A stretch of DNA of 41,836 nt from Candidatus Omnitrophota bacterium (GTDB taxonomy: Bacteria > Omnitrophota > Gorgyraeia > Zapsychrales > Fredricksoniimonadaceae). Location of the stretch: NCBI GenBank assembly GCA_017987425.1, contig JAGNTT010000001.1:1-41836 (forward strand), given 5' to 3'. Shown piece after piece: positions 1 through 7,400 of the stretch. The position numbers were made by a program, and so were the translations under genes. Below the pieces are notes generated by a model. That model saw only the letters and a list, made by a program, of their open reading frames with translations, was not told the DNA's origin and ran no database searches. How positions within the stretch are numbered: the stretch's first letter is position 1; every line of letters starts with the position of its first letter.

Positions 1-237
1 CGCGTCATATCCCTGCGCAACGACATACTTAAACCCTATCTGCATGGCATTGCCCTTGCCTCCGCGCTCAGGGATTGTAATCACGTGCGCCCCCTTGCCG
101 GCGGCAATGGCTCCCGTGCCGTCGCCAGAGCCGTCGTCCACCACCACCACATCCAGCATGCGCGTCCGCAGCTTTTCCACCAATGTTCCGATAGCCTGCG
201 CTTCATTATGACACGGGATCAGAATAGCGATCTTCAT
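1..237 (-). CDS. GT2-family glycosyltransferase, N-terminal part (cut by window edge)
   Basis: Reading from the ATG at 237 the frame stays open to base 1, giving 79 visible residues. The N-terminus IPCHNE, the hydrophobic strand ending in the nucleotide-sugar binding motif VVVVDDGSGDGT (about residues 30-41), and GGKGNAMQIGF near residue 60 are the pattern of GT-A fold family 2 enzymes. The closest style is dolichyl/undecaprenyl-phosphate mannosyl- or glucosyltransferases. These move sugar from a nucleotide donor to a lipid carrier or glycan at the cytoplasmic membrane. The start overlaps the stop of the LpxL-like gene (ATGA at 237-234), so the two are probably translationally coupled. Donor and acceptor cannot be read from this fragment, and any C-terminal membrane segments lie outside the window. 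Confidence 0.85.
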   Translation of the reverse strand, partial: MKIAILIPCHNEAQAIGTLVEKLRTRMLDVVVVDDGSGDGTGAIAAGKGAHVITIPERGGKGNAMQIGFKYVVAQGYDA

Positions 238-1181
238 GGCCTGGTCTTTCCTTTTCCCACCTCAAATCCAGCGTCGGCACCCTCCGTGGACGGATCGTTT
301 CTTTCGACAGCGGCAGGATCCGAGACCCAGAATTTTCTGAACATAAGCCATTGTCCGGGAAACTGACGGATTTTGGCTTCCACAATCCTGATGTATTTAT
401 TGATGTGTTCTCTGAGAACATCATCGGATATAGCCTGATCATCCACAAAATTAGGATAGACGGGTTTATCAAAATTCAGACTGAATGTTCCGTCATCATT
501 GCGAAGAAAAAATGTGGTCACGATGGCCGCGCCTGTTTTGATCGACAGGATCGCGGGACCTTTGGGAAGGAGCGCCTTGCTGCCTAAAAAATCCATGAGC
601 AGACCGTGCGGGCCGAAATCGCGGTCCGCCACAAGCGCAATCGATTCGTTGGCTTTCAATTTCTCAAGACAGCGACGGACCGCCACATTCGGTGTGACAA
701 CCGTCATTCCGCATTGCTCTCTCTGCGAGTTAAAAAGATCATTGACCGGTTTATGTTTGTGAGGAAGCGCGACGGCAAGAATCGGATAGCCCATCTTACG
801 GACAATAATAGCTCCCAGCTCCCAACTCCCCATATGGGCGGTCACAAGAATGACTCCTTTTCCTTTCGCAATTGCCTCTTTAAGATGCTCCTCGCCCTGA
901 CTTTTCACGTATGTGCGCACAAAATCGTCATCCACATAACGGACCATGCGGAAGAAATCAACCAGATAACGGCCGAAATTACGAAAGACATCACGGACCA
1001 GACGTTCATCCACTTCTTCACGGTTGAGTATTTTCTTTATGTTGGCGCGGACATTGCGGCGGTCGACGATGGAGACGGAATACTGGAGGTCAGAGAGGAA
1101 TTGTCCGAAAGCGTAGGCCACTTTCAAGGGAAGGACATTAACAATGAATTGCCCTATTTTATAGAGAAGAAACCTAAACAT
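234..1181 (-). CDS. LpxL/HtrB-family lipid acyltransferase
   Basis: A 315-residue protein of the lysophospholipid acyltransferase superfamily, lipid A late-acyltransferase branch. The catalytic HX4E motif is visible as HMGSWE at residues 116-121, after an N-terminal hydrophobic stretch (about 1-30) that would anchor it to the inner membrane. VADRDFG (about 184-190) and KGPAILSIKTGA (about 207-218) are also typical. Family members transfer an acyl chain from acyl-ACP to lipid A precursors or mycobacterial-type phosphoinositol mannosides. The ATG at 1181 is preferred because GGGTG lies 9-13 nt upstream; a GTG at 1190 is possible. It lies between two glycosyltransferases, which suggests assembly of a glycolipid or LPS-like molecule. 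Its precise acceptor is inference. Confidence 0.85.
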   Translation of the reverse strand: MFRFLLYKIGQFIVNVLPLKVAYAFGQFLSDLQYSVSIVDRRNVRANIKKILNREEVDERLVRDVFRNFGRYLVDFFRMVRYVDDDFVRTYVKSQGEEHLKEAIAKGKGVILVTAHMGSWELGAIIVRKMGYPILAVALPHKHKPVNDLFNSQREQCGMTVVTPNVAVRRCLEKLKANESIALVADRDFGPHGLLMDFLGSKALLPKGPAILSIKTGAAIVTTFFLRNDDGTFSLNFDKPVYPNFVDDQAISDDVLREHINKYIRIVEAKIRQFPGQWLMFRKFWVSDPAAVERNDPSTEGADAGFEVGKGKTRP

Positions 1182-1198
1182 GATCTTCACCCAAAGGT

Positions 1199-2365
1199 TT
1201 AGGAGCCGACCAAAGCCATGGATTTGGGACGTAGAGAAACCACCAGATCGGCAATGTCACGGGCCGCATAGGGCTTTCCATGCTCGTAGGCCGCTTTGCT
1301 CATGGCCGACAGGCGCTGCGGGGAACCCAGAAGCGCTTCAACCTCTCGGGCGATGTCTTCGACGTCATCCACTCTCAGGGCAATCCCCTTCTTGATAAGG
1401 AAATCGGTATTGTGCATTTCCTGCCCGGGGATCGGGTTGACGATGATCATGGGCAGACCCTTGGCCAACGATTCTGAAGTCGTCATGCCGCCGGGTTTGG
1501 TGATGATAAGGGTTGACGCATCCATCAGTTCATCGACGTTGCTGGCATAGTCGTAAATTAAAATCTTTTTGTGCGTTTTTTCTTTTGTTTTCTTAAGCCA
1601 GTCGAGAAGTTTGGTATTGACCCCGGCAATGACCGCGAGCTGCACCGGTTGGGAAAGTTTTAAAAGAGATTCGACGACTTTCTTGATGGGGCCGAGACCC
1701 TGTCCTCCGCCCATGATCAAGACGGTCGGCACCTGCGGATCAAGACCCAGCGACTGGGCGGCTTTCTGTTTGGTCGGCTTATCGGCAAACTTCATGCGGA
1801 CGGGAATACCGAAGACCTTGATCGCCTGAGAAGAAATGCCGTGCTCCATGAAGCGTTTCTTGGCGTCGTCCGAAGGCACAATATAATAGTCGACACCATC
1901 GTTCAACCAATAGGCGTGCGGGGCAAAATCCGTCAAGACGCCAAGCAAATTAAACGAATGCTGATGAGTCGTTTTATAATGCGCCACCATGCCGCAGGGA
2001 AACGCCTGAGTGCAGATGACAGTATCCGGTTTGAACGTTTCGAAAAGACGCTGGAGTTTTTTATGGCTTTTTTTGTGAAGAAATTCTTTGATGAGTTTGG
2101 AACGCTTGACCAGCTTGGGGTTATCGTACATCTTGTCCCAAATCTTCGGGGCGCGTTTGATGACACTCATGTACGTGCGGTTGACAAGCTTCTCTAAAAT
2201 CGGATAGGTATACTCAAAGCCGTTGATGCTCATGATCTCGGCATCAGGCAAAACGCTTTTCAATGATTTTTGAATTGCGACGGTCGCTTGGCGGTGGCCG
2301 GACACTCGTGTGATGTACATGAGTAAAATCCGGCGAGGCTGTCGTTCAATGGCAGTAGTCAACAT
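1199..2365 (-). CDS. GT28 glycosyltransferase of the MGDG synthase/UgtP type
   Basis: This 388-residue protein has the two-domain layout of monogalactosyldiacylglycerol synthases and processive diacylglycerol glucosyltransferases. An N-terminal acceptor domain carries SGHRQAT (22-28). A C-terminal donor-binding domain carries GGGQGLG (219-225), KPGGMTTSE (290-298) and NPIPGQE (310-316). Members transfer glucose or galactose from a UDP-sugar to diacylglycerol at the inner face of the membrane; MurG is a distant relative. The ATG at 2365 is 3 nt after the lipoyl-domain gene, and a Met at residue 16 (MYITRVSGH) is a possible later start. The adjoining acyltransferase and GT2 gene fit an envelope glycolipid module. 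Sugar and product are not determined. Confidence 0.85.
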   Translation of the reverse strand: MLTTAIERQPRRILLMYITRVSGHRQATVAIQKSLKSVLPDAEIMSINGFEYTYPILEKLVNRTYMSVIKRAPKIWDKMYDNPKLVKRSKLIKEFLHKKSHKKLQRLFETFKPDTVICTQAFPCGMVAHYKTTHQHSFNLLGVLTDFAPHAYWLNDGVDYYIVPSDDAKKRFMEHGISSQAIKVFGIPVRMKFADKPTKQKAAQSLGLDPQVPTVLIMGGGQGLGPIKKVVESLLKLSQPVQLAVIAGVNTKLLDWLKKTKEKTHKKILIYDYASNVDELMDASTLIITKPGGMTTSESLAKGLPMIIVNPIPGQEMHNTDFLIKKGIALRVDDVEDIAREVEALLGSPQRLSAMSKAAYEHGKPYAARDIADLVVSLRPKSMALVGS

Positions 2366-2368
2366 GTG

Positions 2369-2596
2369 TTATTCAATGAGCGCGAGTGTGGCGCCGATGG
2401 GAGCTTCTTTACCTTCCGCAACAAAAATCTCTTTAATGGTTCCGCTTGTACCGGCCGGAACATTAAAAACCGCTTTATCCGTGACTAATTCAACCAAATC
2501 ATCGCCGGCATTGACATGCTGACCGGCCTTACCGTGCCAGCAGGCCACGGTGGCTTTGGTGATGCCTTCGCCTAATTCGGGAACTATGACATTCAT
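2369..2596 (-). CDS. Free-standing lipoyl-domain protein
   Basis: A complete 75-residue protein consisting of one biotinyl/lipoyl carrier domain and nothing else. The fold signature is clear: VIVPELGEGI at the N-terminus, the exposed hairpin TDKAVFNVPA with acceptor Lys41, and GTIKEIFVAEG before the C-terminal strand. The TDKA context is that of E2 subunits of 2-oxoacid dehydrogenases rather than GcvH or biotin carriers, whose motif is usually MKM. Normally such a domain is fused to a catalytic core, and no E1, E2 core or E3 gene is present here. It starts 5 nt after lipB, the enzyme that octanoylates such lysines. It may be a stand-alone carrier or the detached domain of a complex encoded elsewhere. 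Confidence 0.85.
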   Translation of the reverse strand: MNVIVPELGEGITKATVACWHGKAGQHVNAGDDLVELVTDKAVFNVPAGTSGTIKEIFVAEGKEAPIGATLALIE

Positions 2597-2601
2597 AATA
2601 T

Positions 2602-3261
2602 TTAAACCGTATTTAATTTAAATCGATTGGAAAAATGTCCGATCATACTATCTTTAACTACAGTCATGTCAACCGGAGAGCCTTTGAGCTTGGCGATTGA
2701 GGTCATGGCAACATCAAGTCCGCACGGGCGGATCATCCGAAACAGCGCCAGGTCCGTATTGACATTCAAACCGATGCCGTGATATGACACCCACTTGCGT
2801 ACGCCGATTCCGATGGACGCGATCTTGTCTTTTCCCGCCCAAACGCCGCGTTGGCCCTCAATGCCCCCAGCCAATATATCAAATTCTTTCAATAAATCAA
2901 TCACTACCTGCTGCAAGCCTTCCAGAAAAAGCTTAAGGTCGCGCCCCCGGTCGTTCAAATTAAATATCGGATACACAACAAGCTGCCCCGGCGCATGAAG
3001 AGTGATGTCTCCGCCGCGGTCAATCGGCAAAACACTCACTCCGGCGGCGGTTATATTTTCGGCCGGCCACAGAATGCTGTCCGGCTTGGTCATCCTTCCC
3101 ACCGTCAGGACGGCTGGATGCTCGCATAACACCAAATGCGGACTATCTCCGGCTATGACGCGGTTAACAAGCGCCTTCTGACGCGCGTAGGCGTCCTGGT
3201 AATCGACCAGCCCCCAGTCTTCGACAACGCATGTTAATTGATGAGCCTTCATAAAATCCAT
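2602..3261 (-). CDS. lipB: Octanoyl-[acyl-carrier-protein]:protein N-octanoyltransferase
   Basis: LipB moves an octanoyl group from octanoyl-ACP to the acceptor lysine of lipoyl domains, the first step of de novo lipoate assembly before LipA inserts sulfur. Visible family features in the 219-residue protein are GQLVVYP (92-98), the catalytic lysine in KIASIGIG (Lys146), the substrate pocket YHGIGLNVN (160-168) and the catalytic cysteine in IRPCGLD (Cys180). Starts at ATG 3261 or ATG 3252 are possible, and a TTG at 3264 is less likely. No strong ribosome binding site is seen for any of them. The short upstream spacer is almost wholly a palindrome (3267-3318). No lipA is present in the window. 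Confidence 0.93.
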   Translation of the reverse strand: MDFMKAHQLTCVVEDWGLVDYQDAYARQKALVNRVIAGDSPHLVLCEHPAVLTVGRMTKPDSILWPAENITAAGVSVLPIDRGGDITLHAPGQLVVYPIFNLNDRGRDLKLFLEGLQQVVIDLLKEFDILAGGIEGQRGVWAGKDKIASIGIGVRKWVSYHGIGLNVNTDLALFRMIRPCGLDVAMTSIAKLKGSPVDMTVVKDSMIGHFSNRFKLNTV

Positions 3262-3266
3262 CAACT

Positions 3267-3318
3267 AAAGACAAAAGACCAAAAACTAAATTTATCTAGT
3301 CTTCGGTCTTCAGTCTTT
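3267..3318. repeat. 52-nt near-perfect palindrome built from a 7-nt repeat
   Basis: Two 22-nt arms flank an 8-nt loop. On the minus strand they pair at 21 of 22 positions, three of them G-U. The plus-strand left arm reads as three degenerate heptamers (AAAGACA, AAAGACC, AAAAACT) and the right arm as their approximate complements (TAGTCTT, CGGTCTT, CAGTCTT). It starts 3 nt after the idh stop codon and ends 5 nt before the lipB ATG, so it is the whole spacer. It could be an mRNA processing or stability hairpin, or a mobile palindromic repeat. There is no U-run on the minus-strand side, so it is not a standard terminator for these genes. Confidence 0.75.
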
Positions 3319-3321
3319 TTC

Positions 3322-4401
3322 TTATAAGCTTTTGCAAATTGCCTCAGCCATTTCCTGGGTTCCGACAGCGGTCGGATCATTGCGGTCCTGCTTAAGGTCA
3401 TAAGTCACATATTTACCTTCCTTAAGCACCTTGCGCACCGCAGCTTCCAAACGATCAGCGGCGTCTGTCTCGCCGATGTGACGAAGCATCAGCACCGCAG
3501 AAAGGATCGATGCCGTCGGGTTGACTTTATTTTTTCCCGCGTATTTCGGAGCGGAACCGTGGACCGGCTCGAAAAGCGATATCGTGTCGCCGATGTTGGC
3601 ACCCGGCGCGATGCCGAGACCGCCGACGAGCCCCGCGCACAGATCGGAAACGATGTCGCCATACAAATTAGGCAGCACCAGAACATCGTACAGCTCGGGT
3701 TTCTGAACCAATTGCATACACATGTTATCGACGATCACATCTTCAAATTCGACCTTACCCTTATATTCCTCCGCCACTTCGCGGGCGCACTGAAGGAAAA
3801 GCCCGTCGGAGAACTTCATAATGTTCGCTTTGTGCACTGCCGTGACTTTCTTACGGCCGTGTTCAACAGCATAATCAAAGGCATATTTCACGATGCGCTT
3901 GGATGCATACACGGAGATCGGCTTGATCGAGACCGCGGAATCCGGGCGGATTTTTTTAGGTTGCAACCCATTGATCAGTTCGATAACTTTTTTGACCGCG
4001 TCGCTGTCTTTTTCAAACTCGATGCCGGCATAAAGGTCTTCGGTATTTTCACGGAAGATCACGAGATCGGTTTTCTTGGCGACCGTCTTGGTTCCTTCAT
4101 AATATTTACACGGACGCACGCAGGCAAAAAGATCGAGCGCCTGGCGGAGCTGTACGTTGACGGATCGGAAACCTTTGCCGATTGGGGTCACGATCGGCCC
4201 CTTGATTGCGATTTTATTTCTACGGACGGACTCAAGCACATGATCCGGAAGCGGAGTGCCGTGCTGTTTGATCGCAACCTCACCCACCTCCTGCACATCC
4301 CATTCGATCTTGACGCCGGTTGCGTCCACACATTTTCTCATTGCCGATGATACTTCCGGGCCGATACCGTCGCCGGGAAGAAGGGTAATACGATGTGCCA
4401 T
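3322..4401 (-). CDS. Isocitrate dehydrogenase family protein (NAD(P)-dependent)
   Basis: A 359-residue beta-decarboxylating dehydrogenase that would convert isocitrate to 2-oxoglutarate with Mg2+ or Mn2+. It starts with the family motif [11 protein letters not shown] (7-17). The substrate loop is SVNVQLR (80-86), the isocitrate-type signature is [16 protein letters not shown] (114-129), the catalytic lysine region is HKANIMK (190-196) and the metal ligands lie in GDIVSD (248-253). Thr/Ser and Asn in the substrate loop argue against isopropylmalate dehydrogenase. The coenzyme pocket has Lys286-Tyr287 and Tyr334, as in NADP enzymes, but Gln338 where E. coli has Arg395. A strong ribosome binding site (AAAGGAG) supports the ATG at 4401. 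Homoisocitrate activity cannot be excluded. Confidence 0.85.
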   Translation of the reverse strand: MAHRITLLPGDGIGPEVSSAMRKCVDATGVKIEWDVQEVGEVAIKQHGTPLPDHVLESVRRNKIAIKGPIVTPIGKGFRSVNVQLRQALDLFACVRPCKYYEGTKTVAKKTDLVIFRENTEDLYAGIEFEKDSDAVKKVIELINGLQPKKIRPDSAVSIKPISVYASKRIVKYAFDYAVEHGRKKVTAVHKANIMKFSDGLFLQCAREVAEEYKGKVEFEDVIVDNMCMQLVQKPELYDVLVLPNLYGDIVSDLCAGLVGGLGIAPGANIGDTISLFEPVHGSAPKYAGKNKVNPTASILSAVLMLRHIGETDAADRLEAAVRKVLKEGKYVTYDLKQDRNDPTAVGTQEMAEAICKSL

Positions 4402-4417
4402 ATTGGACTCCTTTAAA

Positions 4418-5476
4418 TTATTTTTTCCCCATCATGGATTTAAATTCTTCAATATTACGCGCGTGGCTCAAGGCTGTTTCGTAGGTGATGAGTCCTTTTT
4501 CACAGAGCTCCTTGAGAGATTTGTCCATAGTCTTCATGCCGAACGCGGCGCCGGTCTGAATAGCGGTCCGGATCTGCTCAGTCTGGCGCTCGCGGACCAT
4601 GTTGCGCACTCCCGGTGTGGCGATCATAACTTCCGCGCACAGGATACGGCCTTTGCCCGTTGCCCTGGGAATCAGCTGCTGCGAGATAACTCCCTGCAAA
4701 GCGGCTGCCAGCTGCAGACGGACCTGCTGCTGTTGATAGGGCGGAAAAACGTCGATAATACGCTCGATTGTCTGCGGAGCGTCCGGCGTATGCAGTGTGG
4801 CCAGAACCAAGTGGCCGGTTTCGGCCGCGGTCAAAGCGGTTGAAATGGTTTCAAGATCGCGCATCTCACCGACGACGATGACGTCCGGGTCCTGACGCAG
4901 ACAGCGCTTCAAAGCTTCGGAAAATGAATTGGTATCACGATAAACTTCACGCTGCTTGATGATCGAGCGCTTGTTCATGTGCAGATACTCGATCGGGTCT
5001 TCAATGCATGTGATGACGACCGCTTTTTCCGAATTCATGAGATTGATCATGGAAGCAAGCGTCGTTGTTTTACCGGTCCCGGTAGGTCCGGTCAAAAGAA
5101 CAAGTCCGTTGGGTTTGCGCGCCATTTCGGCGATAACCGGAGGAAGGTTCAACTCTTCCATCGTCGGAATATAAATGGAGATGCGCCGCAGAGCAGCTTC
5201 GATCGACCCGCGCTGGACGTGAACGTTGACACGAAAACGGTCCATGCCGGTCAGGGCGAGTGAGAAATCCAGCTCTTTTTCTTCCTCAAACTTTTTGATC
5301 TGCCCCTCGGTCAGAACCGCATAGATCATTTTTTTAAGATCATCGCGGTTTAACGGAGGCTTATCTATAAAAATGAGAGAACCGTCGATTCGTAAGACTG
5401 GCGGAGAATTCTCGGTGAGGTGAAGGTCAGAAGCCTTTTCTTTAACCGTCAAAAGCAGAAGTTCTTTTAATTCCAT
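4418..5476 (-). CDS. pilT: Type IV pilus retraction ATPase PilT
   Basis: A 352-residue secretion-superfamily ATPase that powers pilus disassembly and twitching as a cytoplasmic hexamer at the pilus base. The Walker A motif is GPTGTGKTT (130-138), the Asp box lies around EDPIEYLH (159-166), the Walker B motif is DVIVVGEM (198-205) and the His box is HLVLATLH (222-229). The C-terminal GVRNMVRE (289-296) corresponds to the AIRNLIRE retraction signature that separates PilT from the assembly ATPase PilB. The start ATG at 5476 follows GGGGG. No other pilus genes are in the window, so this copy is detached from a pil cluster, as is common for pilT. Its neighbours are metabolic, and the gap to the aminotransferase is 61 nt. 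Confidence 0.95.
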   Translation of the reverse strand: MELKELLLLTVKEKASDLHLTENSPPVLRIDGSLIFIDKPPLNRDDLKKMIYAVLTEGQIKKFEEEKELDFSLALTGMDRFRVNVHVQRGSIEAALRRISIYIPTMEELNLPPVIAEMARKPNGLVLLTGPTGTGKTTTLASMINLMNSEKAVVITCIEDPIEYLHMNKRSIIKQREVYRDTNSFSEALKRCLRQDPDVIVVGEMRDLETISTALTAAETGHLVLATLHTPDAPQTIERIIDVFPPYQQQQVRLQLAAALQGVISQQLIPRATGKGRILCAEVMIATPGVRNMVRERQTEQIRTAIQTGAAFGMKTMDKSLKELCEKGLITYETALSHARNIEEFKSMMGKK

Positions 5477-5537
5477 GCGACCCCCGGTTTGGATAATGAT
5501 GATGAATGGATATATGCCCGACGTCGATTAGAATTAC

Positions 5538-6701
5538 TTATTGTTTTTGCATCCACTGCTTGATGCGTTTGATGCCTTCAGCAATACGCTCTTTGGATGT
5601 TGCAAAACTCAAACGGATGTATCCTTCGGTACCGAATCCGTCGCCGGGAATGACCGCGACATTAACTTCATCGAGGATCCGTTTAGCAACGTCTGCGATC
5701 GGGCCGTATTGGGAAAGTTCGCAGAAAATATAAAATGCCCCTTGCGGACGGACGTAAGAAATTTTCGGCGACGAATCCAGCAGAGACATCATGTAATCCC
5801 GACGGGATTTGAACTCCCGGCGCATGGCGTCAATGCTCTCCTCCGACGCTTTAAGCGCCGCAACTGCGGCCGCTTGGCTGATCGAGGCGGGATTAGAGGT
5901 TGAATGATCCTGAAACTTCTTAATGTAATCCATGATCGGCTGAGGACCGGCGCAATAACCGATTCTCCACCCCGTCATCGAATAGGCTTTGGAAACGCCG
6001 TTGACGGTCAAAGTCAGATCAAAGATCTCTTTTCCCAGCGACGCGATGGAGACGAAAGCATCATTATCATATACCAACTTCTCGTAGATTTCATCACTGA
6101 CAACGAAAATTTTATGCTTTACGCAGACGTCCGCGATTGCCTGCAGTTCATCTTTTGTGTACATGACGCCGGTGGGGTTCGAAGGAGAATTTATGATAAC
6201 GACTTTGGTTTTGGGGGTGATGTGTTTTTCGAGATCAGCGGCCGAAAATTTGAACTGATTGGCCGGTGTCGTCGGAATAATGACCGATTTTCCGCCAGCG
6301 GCTTTCACCATTTCCGGATAGCTCACCCAGTAGGGTGATTGAAAGATAACTTCATCGCCGTCGTCGACCAAGATCGAGATGATGTCGTAAAGCGCGTGCT
6401 TGGCCCCGCAAGAAACCACGATCTGGTTCGGAGAATATTTTAAATGATTGTCTTTAAGGAACTTTGCGGCGATAGCTTCACGCAACTCGACCGTGCCGGT
6501 CGACGGAGTATATTTGGTGAAACCTTTTTGGATGGCGGCAATTGCGGCCTCTTTGATGAAATCCGGGGTATCAAAATCTGGTTCGCCGGCGCCGAAACTG
6601 ACAACATCGCGGCCCTGGGCTTTAAGCTCGTTGGCACGGGCTGTGATGGCGAGGGTTGTGGATCCGACGATGTCCTTGATCCTGCGATTGACTTTAAGCA
6701 T
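5538..6701 (-). CDS. Class I PLP-dependent aminotransferase (aspartate aminotransferase type)
   Basis: A fold-type I aminotransferase of 387 residues, subgroup I-gamma/I-beta, most like bacterial aspartate aminotransferases. It would interconvert aspartate and oxaloacetate using 2-oxoglutarate. Visible features are the substrate-entry segment FGAGEPDFDTP (36-46), NPTG (175-178), the PLP-binding SDEIYEKLVY (202-211), the Schiff-base lysine in GVSKAYSMTGWR (Lys238), and a C-terminal YIRLSFATS that contains the carboxylate-binding arginine. It is the first gene after the terminator that ends the ribosomal cluster. I could not find a convincing promoter in the roughly 50 nt between them. Other substrates (prephenate, aromatic amino acids, alanine) are possible, so no gene symbol is given. 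Confidence 0.9.
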   Translation of the reverse strand: MLKVNRRIKDIVGSTTLAITARANELKAQGRDVVSFGAGEPDFDTPDFIKEAAIAAIQKGFTKYTPSTGTVELREAIAAKFLKDNHLKYSPNQIVVSCGAKHALYDIISILVDDGDEVIFQSPYWVSYPEMVKAAGGKSVIIPTTPANQFKFSAADLEKHITPKTKVVIINSPSNPTGVMYTKDELQAIADVCVKHKIFVVSDEIYEKLVYDNDAFVSIASLGKEIFDLTLTVNGVSKAYSMTGWRIGYCAGPQPIMDYIKKFQDHSTSNPASISQAAAVAALKASEESIDAMRREFKSRRDYMMSLLDSSPKISYVRPQGAFYIFCELSQYGPIADVAKRILDEVNVAVIPGDGFGTEGYIRLSFATSKERIAEGIKRIKQWMQKQ

Positions 6702-6752
6702 GTGCGGGGTGAAATCCTAAACGAATATGACACGTTTAATGATTTCGCGTAG

Positions 6753-6794
6753 GAAAAAAGTCTGCCCTTGCGCTCTTTCGAACACAAGGGCAGA
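6753..6794 (-). terminator. Intrinsic terminator at the end of the ribosomal cluster
   Basis: On the minus strand a 10-bp perfect stem, TCTGCCCTTG with CAAGGGCAGA, extends to 12 bp with a G-U pair. It closes a loop of about 10 nt and is followed by C and six U residues (plus-strand A-run 6754-6759). It begins 9 nt after the rplQ stop codon. Stem, GC content and U-run are those of a rho-independent terminator, and the position marks the end of the 31-kb cluster. Confidence 0.9.
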
Positions 6795-6802
6795 TGAGAT
6801 TT

Positions 6803-7396
6803 TTATTCTTCAGATTTCTTCTTGAAAAGCTTCTTGATACCGCCGGTTTTCTTTGCCGGAGCATCTTTCTTGGCCGGTTCTTCAGCTTTCGCTTTTTTCT
6901 CAGCCTTAGGTGCTTTTGTTTTCGCGGCCGGAGCTTCTGTCACTTCGGCATCGGAAACAGTAGCCACATCCTGGGCAGTATTCGACGCTGCAATTGAGGC
7001 ATGGGTTCCCAGCAATTTAACTTTGGTAATGATCGATCTGCTCTTTTCAGTCAATTCCAGATAAACCATTTCCGCATTATCACCGCGACGGTTTCCGAAC
7101 GGAATAATACGGGTATATCCGCCCATGCGGTTTTTAAATCTGGGAGCTGTTTTATCGAAAAGGTCACTGACCATTCGATGATCGCACAAAATGGCAAAGG
7201 CGCGGCGCTTGTCGGCGAGCGTTCCTTTTTTGCCTAAAGTGATCAATTTCTCGATTAACTTACGGCCTTCCTTGGCCTTGGCTTTGGTGGTAAAAATACG
7301 TTCCTCAACCAAAATGGCACGAGCCATGTCGCGCACCGTGGCCTTACGCAAGGTCTGATTTCTGCTTAATCTATTTCCTGATTTACCGTGTCTCAT
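6803..7396 (-). CDS. rplQ: 50S ribosomal protein L17 with long acidic/lysine-rich tail
   Basis: L17 lies near the polypeptide exit tunnel of the large subunit. The first roughly 117 residues carry the family core: MRHGKSGNRL at the start, LITLGKKGTLADKRRAF (51-67), GGYTRIIPFGNRRGDNAEMV (92-111) and YLELTE. The protein is 197 residues against about 120-130 in E. coli. The extra C-terminal segment of about 75 residues is low in complexity, rich in Ala, Lys and Glu, with repeats such as APKAEKKAKAEEPAKK, and is probably disordered. It begins 4 nt after rpoA, the usual alpha-operon order, and is the last gene before the terminator. Confidence 0.97.
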   Translation of the reverse strand: MRHGKSGNRLSRNQTLRKATVRDMARAILVEERIFTTKAKAKEGRKLIEKLITLGKKGTLADKRRAFAILCDHRMVSDLFDKTAPRFKNRMGGYTRIIPFGNRRGDNAEMVYLELTEKSRSIITKVKLLGTHASIAASNTAQDVATVSDAEVTEAPAAKTKAPKAEKKAKAEEPAKKDAPAKKTGGIKKLFKKKSEE

Positions 7397-7400
7397 GTTA

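Noticed and set aside
606..1202. 198-codon plus-strand frame opposite the LpxL-like gene
   Set aside because: It is the antisense shadow of a gene with a clear HX4E motif and conserved surroundings.
3297..3321. Plus-strand intrinsic terminator suggested by the T-run after the 3267-3318 palindrome
   Set aside because: The T-run is on the plus strand side, but all genes here are on the minus strand and none needs termination in that direction.
3478..4350. 290-codon open frame on the plus strand opposite idh
   Set aside because: It is the antisense of a gene with complete family motifs; its translation is low-complexity shadow sequence (many His, Asp, Arg, Phe) with no recognisable domain.
6702..6752. 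Promoter for the aminotransferase operon directly after the terminator
   Set aside because: I looked for a -35/-10 pair; only a weak CATATT-like -10 without a matching -35 was found, so I do not annotate it.
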